Shown: piece after piece, positions 26,485 to 38,616 of the stretch | Position numbering within the stretch: the first letter of the stretch is position 1 | How the letters are laid out: every line of letters starts with the position of its first letter | Assembly (NCBI RefSeq): GCF_030848805.1 | Contig: NC_092359.1 | Location: forward strand, 2,655,001 to 2,719,000 | Source: Temnothorax longispinosus | Taxonomy: Eukaryota > Arthropoda > Insecta > Hymenoptera > Formicidae | DNA length: 64,000 nt | Direction of reading: 5' to 3' | Translations under genes and position numbers: made by a program | The notes under the pieces: model-generated | Seen by the model: the letters and a program-made list of their open reading frames with translations, nothing else | The model's database searches: none | What the model was told of the DNA's origin: nothing

Positions 26485-29400
26485 CTTCTCGGAGCGGTGC
26501 GCTGCGGGCTGGTCGGCGTGCTGGAAGGCGCGCTGCTGGAAGCCCCGCCGAACGAGCTGGAGCAGGTCGTGTTGCCGGACGCGGTGGTGTCGCTGGCCGT
26601 GGTCGTGGAGCCGAGGCTGCCCTGCCGCGACGACACCTCGCGATTACGCGCGCCTCGTCTCGATCTCCCGCCGGCGAATTGTCGGCCGGTGGTGCGGCGC
26701 GGCGTCGCGGCGCCCGCGCCCGCGTTCCTCGCGGGCGCGCTCAACGGTCGGAGCAGCGTGCCGGAAGTGCCGGTGCCGTTGGTCTGCGCGGCGAGGATCT
26801 CCGGTGCGATCAGCGCGATGTCCGGCAACGAATTCGGCGCCGAGACGACGACCGCGCGCCGATTGGCCGGCTCGTTATTACCGATACCGGCGCGCTGCGT
26901 GCCCTCGGGTAGTCGCAGATGACGCAGACGCCGCATGGACGCGCGCATCCACGAGTTCGCGGCGGCGGCGACCGAGCTGGTGACGGCGGCGACGGCGGTC
27001 GTCGTCGTCGTCGCGCCGTCGCGATTTTCACGATCGACCGCCTCGTTCGTGGCGTTGCAACGCGCGGCTGCCGCGGCCTCGTCGTCGTCGTCATCGTCGC
27101 CGTCGTTATTGTTGTCGTTAACGTTGCGATGCCGGCGATGCCGTCCGCCGCTGCGACGATTGTTGTTACCGTTGTTTTGACGATCGTGGAGAAGCGCGCC
27201 GCCGGTGGGTGACCACCGCGTGCCGCCGCCACCCGCTAGGGACTTTGCCGTCGCGGTGACGGACATCGCGACACTGCGGCCCGTCGCCGTTTCGCGATGC
27301 TCGCAGCCGCGCCTGCGCCCCGCGCTCCCGCGGGTGGGGGCCACAGCAGCGCTCGCCCGCCCCCCCTGTTCGCCAGCCCCACGTTCACCGGCGGCCGCGA
27401 GCGACTCCGCGGCCCGCAGGTACTCCACTTCCTCGAGCCACGACCAATCCACCTCGGAACCTTCCGAGCAGACGTCCTCGCTCGGACTGGTCGCCGATTC
27501 CGCTTCCGGTGGCTGTCTGCAAACACAGAGGGAAAAAATGCGGGTTTTAATCTTCGGCCGGGTTGAATTATGCGGGTATCACCGCTCCGATGAACGCGTA
27601 CGACCTGAATGCTGGCGAAGCAGCTTTTCTTTTTTTTTTTTTGCGCCGATATTATACGGGAGAATAAGTATAACGGAAAAGTGTACATGTATCTTTTAGC
27701 AGCTATATACAAAAAAAAACAGGATCATAATAATTACAGTTAGTATCTATATAATTATCGGCGATATTGATTGATCAATAACAAGTTTGAAATCGATGGG
27801 ATTCGTGTCGTTTAATTTTTAAAATTAGAAATATTTTATACATTAATTTGAAATATTTATAAATCTTTAAAATGTACATAAAATTCACACGAATAATATT
27901 ATTAGGCGAGATCCAGTCCTGATCGTAAAAATGTTGCTTTTCTCTAATTGATTGTGTATCAGGTCGGTCGTGTTTTCACTTCCTTATTGTTTCAGGCTTT
28001 ATCTTGAACTACTATTTTTCTCACTTACTCAAACAATAACAATAGCCGATCGATTTCTTGGCAACGTCACGTCGTTCTCTTGACATTAGAAAAATTGTCT
28101 TTCGCGTCGAGAGTTCAAACAAACTCCTTTTTACGCGGGAGCAACAGGTTTCCCCGCCTCTCTCTCTTTCTCTCTATCAGAACTTTAAAAATTTCCGTAT
28201 CAAAGCACGGGGCGGGTCGACGACCCCGATCTCTGTTGTGCTCTCCCCGATTTTACGCACGCGTCTCTCTTTCCCGGGACGAGATGGAAAGCCACGATAA
28301 TCAGTCGAACGCGTGCGGGGAACAGCCCGAAAGAGAGAGATATCACTCGAAAAAGAAAAACTCCTTGTTCCCCGCGCGCACGGTCGTATAGGCAGCGCGT
28401 GCCGCTTCGAGGGGTCCAAAAGCGTCACGGAGGGATAAGCGCGGGGAGGAAGAAGAAATGTCACCTCAACGCGGGCTCCACGCCTCGCGCACACGACCCC
28501 CATACCGTGCACCGTGACTTCCGGTACGAAACACAACGCCTGCGAGCGAACACCTATGTCCTGTAGCACGGCGCAACCAACGCGGCGCGCCAGAAGGCAT
28601 TTCTACGCCGACTACGCCGATCCCCGTGGGGCCCGTGGATTCCTGGTGCGCACCCCACATCCGTCCCGACCACCGGGAACGACGAAGGATAACAGAGGAT
28701 GTGAATCGTACTACGCGCCCTATGCATGTGGGAGCGCGAGCCGCGCGTACCTGGTCGTGTCGCGTCCCCCTCCCCCCCCACCCGCGTGGCTTCTGCTCTC
28801 GGCGCGGTCTCGGCGGGGAACGTCGCGCGATTACGAATTGTGGGAGGATAATCGTAGGAATGTGGGTGGAGAAGCTCGGTAATTTCTCCTCGTGCCTCGA
28901 AACACAGAAACATTTGAGCTGTTCGCAGGTGTGCGGCCGGGGGGGGGGGTGAAGGGGAGATGGTGGTTAGAGTGATTCAAGTCCCTCGAGACAAGAGGGG
29001 AACATTGTGAGAAAGTGTGACTGGCGCTATATTTTGTGGATAACGCGCGCACGCGCATTTTATATTATGTAAAATAAGTTATTTAAATATACGTATATTC
29101 GAATAATTTGTTTTATATAGGAGGGATTCATTTTCCGAGAAAAATACGTGAAAAAGACTTTCGTTATATCCTCTTAAAAAATATATATATATAATATATA
29201 TATAGAGAAAAAATTGCGTTTAGTTATTTAGAACGGCTTTACAGTTTCCTACAGTATTAATACCTACTGTTTTTTTTTTCGCTATCTTTATTGTGCTGCT
29301 TGAAAAAAATCAAGATATTAAAATAATATTCTTTACAAAATGGCTGATTTGTGTCCAGAATTTATTCTCTTTATTTAAATGAAAATTTTAGGTTGTCCAC

Positions 29401-32400
29401 TGTAATCTTCGTGCCTGCTCTGTACTTTCTTTTTTCCCTACTTTATTCTTACGTTTAATCTAAAACGGTCGGTCATGACGTTATACAGAAGGCACGTAGT
29501 GATTCAGAATTTCTACGATAATAAGATTTTATGCTAAGATTTAGCAAATTATCTAGCAGTGTTATGTGCTTGATAATTTTCAATATCTTATAGCATTACC
29601 GAGAACCGCCAAAAAAGGTAGGTTTAAATTATTATTTATGGCATAAAAGTAAAATACAGGCACACAAACATGATTTCATACTTAAAAATCTGTAAGCGAA
29701 TGGACGATTTACGCAACAGTTATATTAACTGTACCTTTTCTTATTCCATCAATCTCGTACCAATTACCTAATTAATTCCAAATTTTCCCGAACTACGAAT
29801 TGCAGATTTTTTTCATTTGAACACTGCCTCGCATCGCAGACGTGCAGCGAGGCATTGAGGGATTTCGTCACAAGGTGCAGTGCGCATAACTGCGACGCGC
29901 GGCTTTCCGGATGCGTAATGTCCGACCGACATGGCACGGCTCTCACCTTATTGTGCGCGAGTCGCGCGTGGGAAGTGTTTCGCCGATATAACAACTGAAA
30001 TTTGTTGTTCGAAACCCGCGTGTGTCTACGCGGGGAAGCACGAGCGAGAGAGGTGAGGCCGTTGTGTGTTCGTGCGCCCGATGACCCGATTGCTTTCGCA
30101 GCGCCCGCGGCGGTTCGCGTATCAATCCGCGGACCGACTTTCTAAATGCGGTCATGCCCTTTCCCAGCGGGTCTGTCTATCGATAACAATATCGCTGTTC
30201 TGTCGTCGACCCTTCATCGGCCCGAAAATTTTTTCCGACGCGGATATCGTGTTTTTTGTACAAAATAATCTCCTCGCTATAGTGCAGCTTTACGTTGTAA
30301 AATAGGTTTCAGAATTTATCGAATAAAGTAAGTAAACTTAGGTTTCTAAATGATGATTTAGGTATTAATAACGCGATAAATCCGTTTGCAATTGCAATTA
30401 TAAACAGAGCTGTATCTTTGATATAATATCTCTTAAAATAAAAACTTATTGTCAGTATGAGAGAGAGAGAACATTGAGGATCTTCGTGTGCGTTACATTT
30501 GGATTTATATTCTAATTTATCACCGGGGTGTCCTCTCTCTATTTTACTTTTCAGTCTGCGAGCTGAATTTAGCAAAAACGTTTCACAAAAAGGTTGTATC
30601 CAGACTATAAAATTTCTACCTGAAATATTTTTTACCTGCCGGACTCAATTTTCGCGTAATTCGCCTGGGAAAAATAAAATGGGACATCTTATATACTTAT
30701 CGAATTTATTTCGAAAGCGACTTGATGTGCCTTGCTTTGTGTTTTCAACAAATGAATTTTCAGCTCACAGACCTCTTGTCCTTTCCAGGAGAGGAGAGAT
30801 TTGTTTCTCCTCCGTGTATTCTTACTTTTATATTGCGTTATATCTCGGTTCTTTTATCTTGTCTTTGTATACTTATCCACCTCGTCTCACAACTCGCATC
30901 TCCGACAAGTATCACGGCGTTTCGCTCAGACGCTCATTCGCGGATTAATCCGGAGAGTGACTTTCTAAACGCGGTCGTGCCCTTTCTCGACGCGCCCATA
31001 TCAGACGACGATATCGCAGTCGCGTTATAATGGGCGACAAAGGCTCTCTTTGCGCGTATCACTACCGCTCCGTCTATTGTGATTAATTATTTCCTATGCG
31101 CGCGGAACAAAAGCGGCCGTTTCGCTGTTATTACAAGACACCACGGATACAAAGGTGGAATCGCTTCTGGAACGCGACGTTAATGAGCAAACGGAAGCGA
31201 ATTACAGGGAATTACGATACGTTACGAGGTGGCGAGGATTAGTATTTTAATTTTCCGTTCCCCCTTCCCCCGCGAGAAAAAAGTAGACGTATATATACAG
31301 AATAGTAACAGCTCCTTCATATATTATCAAAAACAACGATATTTTATTCTCATGTATTATTTCATTACGGAAAAAAGGGTACAGCGGAAATATATATGGC
31401 TATTAAAATGCTATAAAAATAGAACTATTTTTCTTCTCATATCTCCGCATCGTTTATCGTTAATTGCTCGTATAATGTGCGTTATTGCGTACCGCGCGCT
31501 GGGACCAGAATTTTCCGCTTTCACGTGTCATACGTAATGTTCCATCCCTCCGAAGCGTTCCATGTGTGGTTCAATTCGATACCGGGAGGGCTTCTTGAGT
31601 CATCGCATGTCCGTGTGCTTACGCGAATGCACGCGCGATACCGTAGCGCAAATCATCCGTGAAAATCCATTCGCTTACACGATGTCGTTTACTTCTACCG
31701 TTCTACGGCTTGACCGTGATAATTTTTTTTCTTTTTCAGGCGAGAGCGACGCGTTTGCCTTTAGATTCCGAATGTTCACACTATCGTTCCGATCCCGCGG
31801 CCCGTTAGAAAGTTTTACTATCTCCGGAGAGAGTAAAATTTCAAATTTAAGCAGTCTCCTGACTCTCAATTCTTCAATTAAGAAGGCAAAGAAAAAGTGT
31901 TCCGTGTGTAAGCGCGCACGACTGGATCCGGCGTGAAATTTTTAATTAAAAAATCGAGAGTGATTTTCAACGAATGTTCCGAGTTCACCTCAGAGCGCCA
32001 GCCGCTTCAAAGGTCTGCCATCAGCTAAGAGAGCGGCTCTCTAAAACTCTCGAGCTTGCACTTATGCTTAACAGGTACGCTTGAAAGGTAGAGCATACGT
32101 ATAATGCGTTTGAGGCCGTCAAAGAGGATCTGCATTTTCATTGTCAGTGTCCCTAACTTCGATCGACGAGACCCCGCGTCGTTTCTCATCGTCGCTAAGA
32201 CGTCGAGCGAATCTGAATCGAAACAGTTTGCACGCTCGTTAGGCTCGAGCCTATGTAAATACTTCCGGCACGAAAGCGCGCTTTCCTGCCAATGCATTCT
32301 ACCTACGCGAATTCTTGCATCGGTCTAAGAATACGAGCTTGCTCACCGTGAGAAGCCGCTACAAAGACAGGTGGAGATATTTTAGCCGAATACGAGAAGC

Positions 32401-33831
32401 TAAGAAGGAATTTCTTACAAAAACATCACGGTCTTCGCAGTGGGAAGTTGGGAAACGCGATTATAATTCGATTAAAATACTTGTATACTTTCTAATCGGC
32501 ATGAATTAATAAGAGAAACTGGATGACTAGATTTGTCGAATTTTTAATCAAGTTATCTGCCGTAAAAATTAATTATTTTTATTTTTCAACAATCACCAAA
32601 GTTGCGTTAAGACTAGATATTTTTTTCATAAATAATTCTTGTGTGACTTTAATATTAAATTCTTTAAAAAATTGTTAATTTACACAGGAATATTAGGTAA
32701 TCCTTATAAAATCAGGCGTAATTCTATCGTGACGTAAAGTACGTTCAAAAACTCCTTGCGTGAGAAAAGGATGAAAATGTAACAACGGAAGCAATCGTAC
32801 CTCGTGAGAAAGCTGGCCGCCCCACGATCGACGTTGGAAATCGACGGTACGCAGCGATATTCCTTAAGACTGGTGGATCTATCGATGCCAGGAAGCCCAT
32901 CGGTAAAAAAGCTCGAGTTTAGGCTCGTCCCTTCCGTCCACGACTTACGATGCGACTCTTGAAAGGAACGCCTTTTGCTTCCGCGCTCGAAGGCGTCCTC
33001 TCGACCGCGTCTCTTGAGAACGACTCTCGCGCGAGGCTCCGATTCGATGGAAACGGATCTATCCTTGGGCGAACTGTCCTCGCGAAACTTGTTCGAATTT
33101 GGCAACGATTTGTAGACCGGATCGTCGTCCGGCTGGACATTGTACTCGCTCGGCGTGACGGCGCCTTTCGTCTCCTCCACGTCGCTTCTACCGTTCGTTT
33201 CCTCGTCCGAGGTCCTGGACGACGACTCGAAGGGGTAACTGACCCTATCCTCTTTCCCCCCGATCGAGAGACGCACGGAGGATGTCGTGCGATTCGGGTC
33301 GACGTTCTCGTTCCTCGCGCGACCGCAGCTCGTTTCCGCTTGGTCTTCGTTGTCGTCGTGCTCGGCGAGGAAATCGAAAGCGTCGTTTATTTCCCGCGTC
33401 TCGTATGTCTCGTCCTCGTGTCTCGCCGTCGAGGCTCCCCTCGTTCTTTCGCAGCTCGATATCGTCGCGTGGTCCACCGTATCCTGTTGAGCCTCCTCGT
33501 TGATGTCCGAGCAAGTCTTGATCCGTATAACCGGCTCTAAATTCCTAGTGATGTCGCGCACCCGCTTGATCGTGTCTGACGAGACCACGTCGATCCTTTT
33601 GCGGATCGGTACCACTTGATCGTGGCCCAAGGTCACCAAGATGTCACCCTTATCGATGCTGTTCAGCACTCGCTCTTGCTGACGGGTGAGAGAGAGTTTC
33701 TGCTCCAATTTCGGGGGACATACGTCCAGCAGATGCTCCTGTTCGTCGGGCGTTGCATCGTCCACTGTGACCCGCGGTACGCACGCATCGTTTCCAAGAT
33801 CGATCAGATCGCCATCCTCGTTGGACGCCAT
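26485..33831 (-). CDS. Unrecognised low-complexity protein, two large exons (3' end uncertain)
   Basis: Exon A (coding 33831 down to 32801) starts with an ATG in good context (CAAAATGG) 17 bp after an acceptor (TTGCAG|GT); its donor is CACGAG|GTACGA. Exon B (27516 to 26485) follows acceptor TTTGCAG|ACAGCC. Exon A leaves two bases (AG) that exon B completes, so the frame is kept: ..SFLTR-QPPEAESATSP... Exon B can end at donor AGAAG|GTCAGT, giving at least 687 residues with more exons to the left, or read through to a stop at 26373 (about 724). The N-terminal half is acidic and Ser/Arg-rich (start MASNEDGDLIDLGND) with a basic patch near KRRGREDAFERGSKRR. Exon B opens with a conserved-looking VDWSWLEEVEYL, then Asn, Asp, Ala and Thr homopolymers and a basic WMRASMRRLRHLRLP. 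No signal peptide, membrane segment or known domain is seen. It is probably a largely disordered cytoplasmic or nuclear scaffold; function unknown. Confidence 0.72.
27517..32800 (-). other. Intron of the unrecognised minus-strand gene
   Basis: A 5.3-kb GT-AG intron (donor GTACGA at 32800, acceptor TTTGCAG at 27517). It contains a CpG-rich patch at about 28200-28950 and AT-rich DNA with a (TA)n-like tract at about 29178-29203. No further exon was recognised inside. Confidence 0.65.
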
Positions 33832-33848
33832 TTTGCGACGATTTACAC

Positions 33849-34455
33849 CTGCAACGATAAAGAGCGCTTCCGTTAATTGATATTAAACGAGCGATGCACC
33901 GTTCAAGGACGGAAATTTTTCCTCATTCAATATAGCTAAAAAATAATAGTATAATAATATAAAAAACAAATATATCTCCAATGCTATCAGAAAAACTACA
34001 ATTTTCATTTTATTACAATTAACTCACACATTCTAATTAAAAAATATACATGCGTTTTATACATAATTTATTAAAAATCAATCTATATTTCCTATATTAT
34101 GCTAGCGTATATTATTTCCACGTCGCAAGTATTTGCGATATGAACCAAGTGCTTATGAAAGAATCGTGTACGCGTGGTTGACTCGCGCGATATCTACGTT
34201 GACCACTACCTGATTTAAACCAACGATTACACCTCGAGAGTCATCCGAGATGATCAGATTAATTTCCGAAGTGTGTCGGCGGTTTTTCATTGCAACTTTA
34301 TGAACTCGTCCTAGATTCGCCTGACCCGACCAAGAAATCTCTGGTCGTAAACCAGAGAGAAGCGCAGTTCTCTCGACGATTGACCGCCGCAGGACCATCT
34401 CGCTCGATTCTCGAGCCTCCCACAGACATCAAGCTAATCCGTCGCGCCATTTCCC

Positions 34456-34501
<46 letters not shown>

Positions 34502-36339
34502 TTCTCTTTCTATCCGACTGACTCACCGTTCCGTATATATCGGAGAAGGTTGTGCAAAAGTATGCCCGCCATGTCACTGAGATTCGTGACCGTGTCACAT
34601 TCGCGGTATCGCTCGCTCGCTCGCTGGTCCGCATCGGGATGAAGAGACGACTGAGATCCAAGGAAGAAGAGACAACACTATCATTATAAGTGTTCGTAAA
34701 TCATCGGCGACGATTAACGGCAAGATGCTAAGTGAGCGATGCGCGACGCGTCGCGTCGGGTGCGTTTAGCAACGAACGGTGACGGCGCGCGATTTCGGCT
34801 TTCATTTTTTATAACTCCACGACGCGTAAACCGCCCGGCCTCCTCTTTCGCAACTTTGTAAGTACCGTGTCGTCGGGAAATGTCGCGACGTCGAACGCTG
34901 GCTTTGTTGGCCAACATTTAATACACTCGCTCAAGTTTGAATATTTTGCGACGTTACATATTGTAACACACGCGGAATATATATTACGTTTTATTGCATT
35001 GCGCACGATATGTTTGACGACTGAATTATTTCACGTTCTAATTTGCAACAACTTGTCGATGCGGCAAGCTTTTCTGATTGCCGTCCCGATTTTTTTTTCA
35101 CTATTTTCCAATTTCCCCAACTTTCACCGATCCCCGCTGTATATCATATTCGAAGCAGCTCTGTATCATTAAGCGCGTATCGCAAGATTTCTTCTCTCCG
35201 ATTACTGATAAGAAGTCCGAATAAGAAATCCGGCACAGCTTCTCTCGGATGTCATTTCGCTAACGCGAGCACAAAACACGCGCTTTTTTCAGAGACGTCA
35301 ATGAGAAAACTGCGTCCACATACCGGCAACGTATCCCTTTCCGCTGATGTTTCCGCTGATGGAAACGGTTTCTTTTTTCACTTCCTTCGAAGGAGTTCGG
35401 ACGCGAAGCGAAACCATCGCGTGGCACAGTCGCGATACTCGCACTTCATTAGGTACGGCTCGTAAACCACTAACGAATAATGTATTCCCGTCTAGGTAAA
35501 ATATCGTCTAGTCACCGCGAATTAAGTGTGCACGCCGCAAACGAGTCGCCGCGGCGCCGTATCGATGCATTATATCGGTCGAATAATCGCCAATTCGTTA
35601 GCATACAGCAGTGTCACGAATTCGTAACGATCTTGACGACGTTCCCAATCGTACGTGCCGTTTCCTCGACAAGGTAAATTTTTCGCGGGCGCCCCATCAA
35701 GGTGCGTCCTTCCACTGATTAATGTCCACGCGCCACCAATTAACAATTTCAAGAAATTAACAAGCGTCGAAGCTAATTAGCGTTACTAATTATCCGGCGC
35801 TCAAACGTTCTGCGAAGAGTAACGTAAGTAAATAAATACATAAATAATCCTACAAATAATCCGAGGAACTCGGAATTTGCGAACCGATGAATCCGCTGGA
35901 CGTTTCAGCCGTCGCGCTCGGGCTGATTAATTACCGCCGGCGCGCGTGTGCGCGCACAGGTGTTATGACTTCGCTTAACGTCCACGCAAATTTATTCGTC
36001 GCCCGTTAAACGCTCGGTTAGACCCCGTTCTCACGACCCACGGCCGGCCAGAAAGCAAACAAATGATGTAATTGTATACAATTACTCGGCCGGCGGCTCT
36101 CTCTCTCTCTCTCTCTCTCTCTGTCATTCCACTCACGTTCGACTCCACGAATTAACAAAGTCGCCGCCGTCTGTGTCTACTCTCTATGTACCAAGACGCT
36201 CCGGAATAACAGCGAGGGAAACTAATTCGTATGCGTATCCCGAAAGCAAAAAAAAAACTGAGTTTTTAATTTCAAGTATACGAAGAACTTTCCCTCGTTT
36301 TCAATAAAACTTAACGAACGAGAATACCCGTCGCGTTAA
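33849..36339. other. Upstream region of the minus-strand gene
   Basis: AT-rich just upstream of the acceptor, then mixed DNA with (TC)n at 34459-34494 and (CT)n at 36100-36122. The 5'UTR exon and promoter of the minus-strand gene must lie here or further right; I cannot place them from sequence alone. Confidence 0.45.
34459..34494. repeat. (TC)n microsatellite
   Basis: About 18 TC units, trailing into TTTCTTTTTC. Confidence 0.92.
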
Positions 36340-36343
36340 ATTA

Positions 36344-36543
36344 AACTGCAGGTGAATTTAATGAAAGATGCGAGTCACGATTTAATTGACGGAGTTCCGA
36401 CCAGTTCCGACTCTCCCGAGAAATCTCGAACTACGTCTTTATTGAATTTTATTTCAAATATTATTCGCAACGTGTTCTCTAACAAGAGCGTAGGTCGTCG
36501 AGGAGATTTTCTCGTTTCCGACCATTATAAAATACGTGGATAA
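36344..36543 (+). CDS. Possible terminal coding exon, unrecognised (weak)
   Basis: After an AAACTGCAG acceptor-like site an open frame runs to a TAA at 36541-36543 with a balanced composition (for example LMKDASHDLIDGVPTSSDSP and a Lys/Arg-rich tail). No partner exon and no recognised family. The polypyrimidine tract is poor, so this may be chance. Confidence 0.18.
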
Positions 36544-38469
36544 AATACGACGTGTACCGCCTTGATGAGACATGTCGTCACGTATATTCGTGCGCGTTCT
36601 CTTGTCAGATGCGAAAGATCGAGGTGCGACTACCGGAAGGTTAAGTATAATCATAATTTCTACACGTGAATTAAGAAAAATCGCCCTTGTTAGCCGGTGA
36701 GAAATTTTAAGAGCGCACACGCGAGACATCCCGAGGGGGAGGACGCTTAAAAACAATAGCGCCGGAATCTTCGTTTCGCGAGACCATGTGAGACTCGCAA
36801 TGCGAAACAATAACTATAACGTTATATGTGTTAATGGTATTCCAAGAGTTATTTCCCTGCGCCACTTACGGGAGAGTTAATCACAAGTTGCAACACTAAT
36901 CAATTACGGAGTAGGACTTTACGGCTAATAGAGCTAATAACGTGCCGCGAGGAAAAAACTTGTGCAGCTCGCGAGCAATCGTTGGATTTTAAGAATTAAA
37001 CTACACTATTAAATTCGTAGTGGCAAATTATACTCAATTTGAGTAATTTTAAGTAATTTTAACCCTAATTCTATAAGTCGCCACTACTCTCCTAATCAAT
37101 ATGTCATTAATTTAACTAAAACAACATTAACTTAATTAAACTAATAAGATTAAAATAATAAATTTCGATATATATAGTAGTTAAAAGTGTTAGTTAATTC
37201 AAAGTATTGATTTAAATTTCATCCTTTAATATTTTACAGTGCAGACGTTAATTATCGTAATAAATGACAATTATTATATTTTTTAGTTTACCAATGCTAT
37301 CGCGATAATTTTATTATATAACTATCTGTTGCAATATTTCACGCTGTTTGCTGTTTGCGATTCGAAAAAATACTGAATTATATTATTATATCGTGACATA
37401 CTAAAGTAAAGGTCGCAAATTTACATCGTTTTTTTTTACTGCACACATAAATACAAGCAATTTGACGATAATCGTGGTCGGAAGCGTCGTTGAAGGATGT
37501 AGGAGGCTTCGCAGTGGACGCTCGTTATAGATAAAAGAAAAAAGTAAGTTCGCACGCACAGCGCTTTCACCACATATGAATTATAGTTTTGTCGTTTTGC
37601 GCCTATTCGCGAAAGTCCATCAACGGAGGACAGGCGTCTAATGCCTGACTAATGAGAGTGAAGCGAATCGGTCGGTCGGATGAGTCGGATCTCCGCGTTT
37701 CCAGAAGAAGCCCCGTTGGGAAAGAAAGAACGCCGAATGGAATTGACGGCGAGCGACGCGGATAACGCGCGCGCGGTTTACGCTTCGCGTGCGAGGATAC
37801 ATATTGCGCGAACGGTACTTTCTCGACGATAATTAACGCAATCCTCGGCGGCGCGGCGGGGCGGCGCGTCTCCGCGTGTCTGCACGAGATCGACTTTTCC
37901 GAAGCCTCGTCGGATATACCGGGAACCGCGCTACGCGGGGAACTGCACCGTCTGACTCATCGACGACCGAGCCAACCGGTCATCATGACGCGGTGATCAA
38001 TGAAGGGAGAGAGACAATCATATACCGCGAATCGCCCGCCGCGGTTCGTTGAACTTTTAATCGCGCCACGCGGGAGAGCGGGGCGGGCCGTCATATACAC
38101 GCCCGACACGCGCTCCTAAGCGCTCGGCGTGTACAGGGTGTGCCGAGGGGTCACGCTTCCTTCCGACTCGCGAGCGAACGTCGCCGGTTGTTAAAATTCA
38201 TTTCAACAATGAGCTCCGCCTGACGGTTTGACAGCTGAAAGAGGGAATTAAATTTGAAAAGTTCGACAGAATATAGCTTTCACATCTCATTGTCAGTTAC
38301 ACGTTCACCTCTCGCGCGACACTCGTTAACCTGTGTGAAATTACAATTGTTTGCAATTTCAAATTGTTCAACTCGTTGGAAATTATTTTTATATCTGTGC
38401 ATAATTTTTATATACTTCGCATGGAAAAAACGATTTTGCTAAAGTATTAAAAAACTAAGATAGATAACG
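36544..38469. other. Gene-free stretch
   Basis: Contains dispersed-repeat copy C (37001-37240) and a CpG-rich patch at about 37740-38160 rich in CGCG, possibly a promoter. No exon supported. Confidence 0.5.
37001..37240 (+). repeat. Dispersed repeat family, copy C
   Basis: Shares with copy B the 5' blocks TTAAATTCGTAGTG, CAAATTATACTCAATTTGA and GTCGCCACT and the 3' blocks TAAAATAATAAATTTCG, TAGT and ATTTAAATTTCATC. No tandem tract is inserted in this copy, so it is probably closest to the family consensus. Confidence 0.78.
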
Positions 38470-38616
38470 GATCTGAAAATAATTATGTTGAACCAACTAA
38501 ATAATTATATTGGATTCTAGCTTGGTTGCTAGAGCGTTAAAACTTTCGCAATATTATCACGCCCGAACGTCCAACATAATTATTTTGAGATGGTTCAACA
38601 TAATTATTTTCAGATC
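38470..38616. mobile_element. MITE-like element with 26-bp perfect TIRs
   Basis: The terminal inverted repeats GATCTGAAAATAATTATGTT.. (38470-38495) and their exact reverse complement (38591-38616) bound a 147-bp unit. Just inside the right TIR part of it is duplicated (CAACATAATTATTTTGAGAT). No coding capacity; class not assigned. Confidence 0.8.

Noticed and set aside
26300..27699. Plus-strand open frames of 150-227 codons
   Set aside because: They lie opposite exon B of the minus-strand gene and only mirror its GC-rich, stop-poor composition; no start context, splice pattern or domain.
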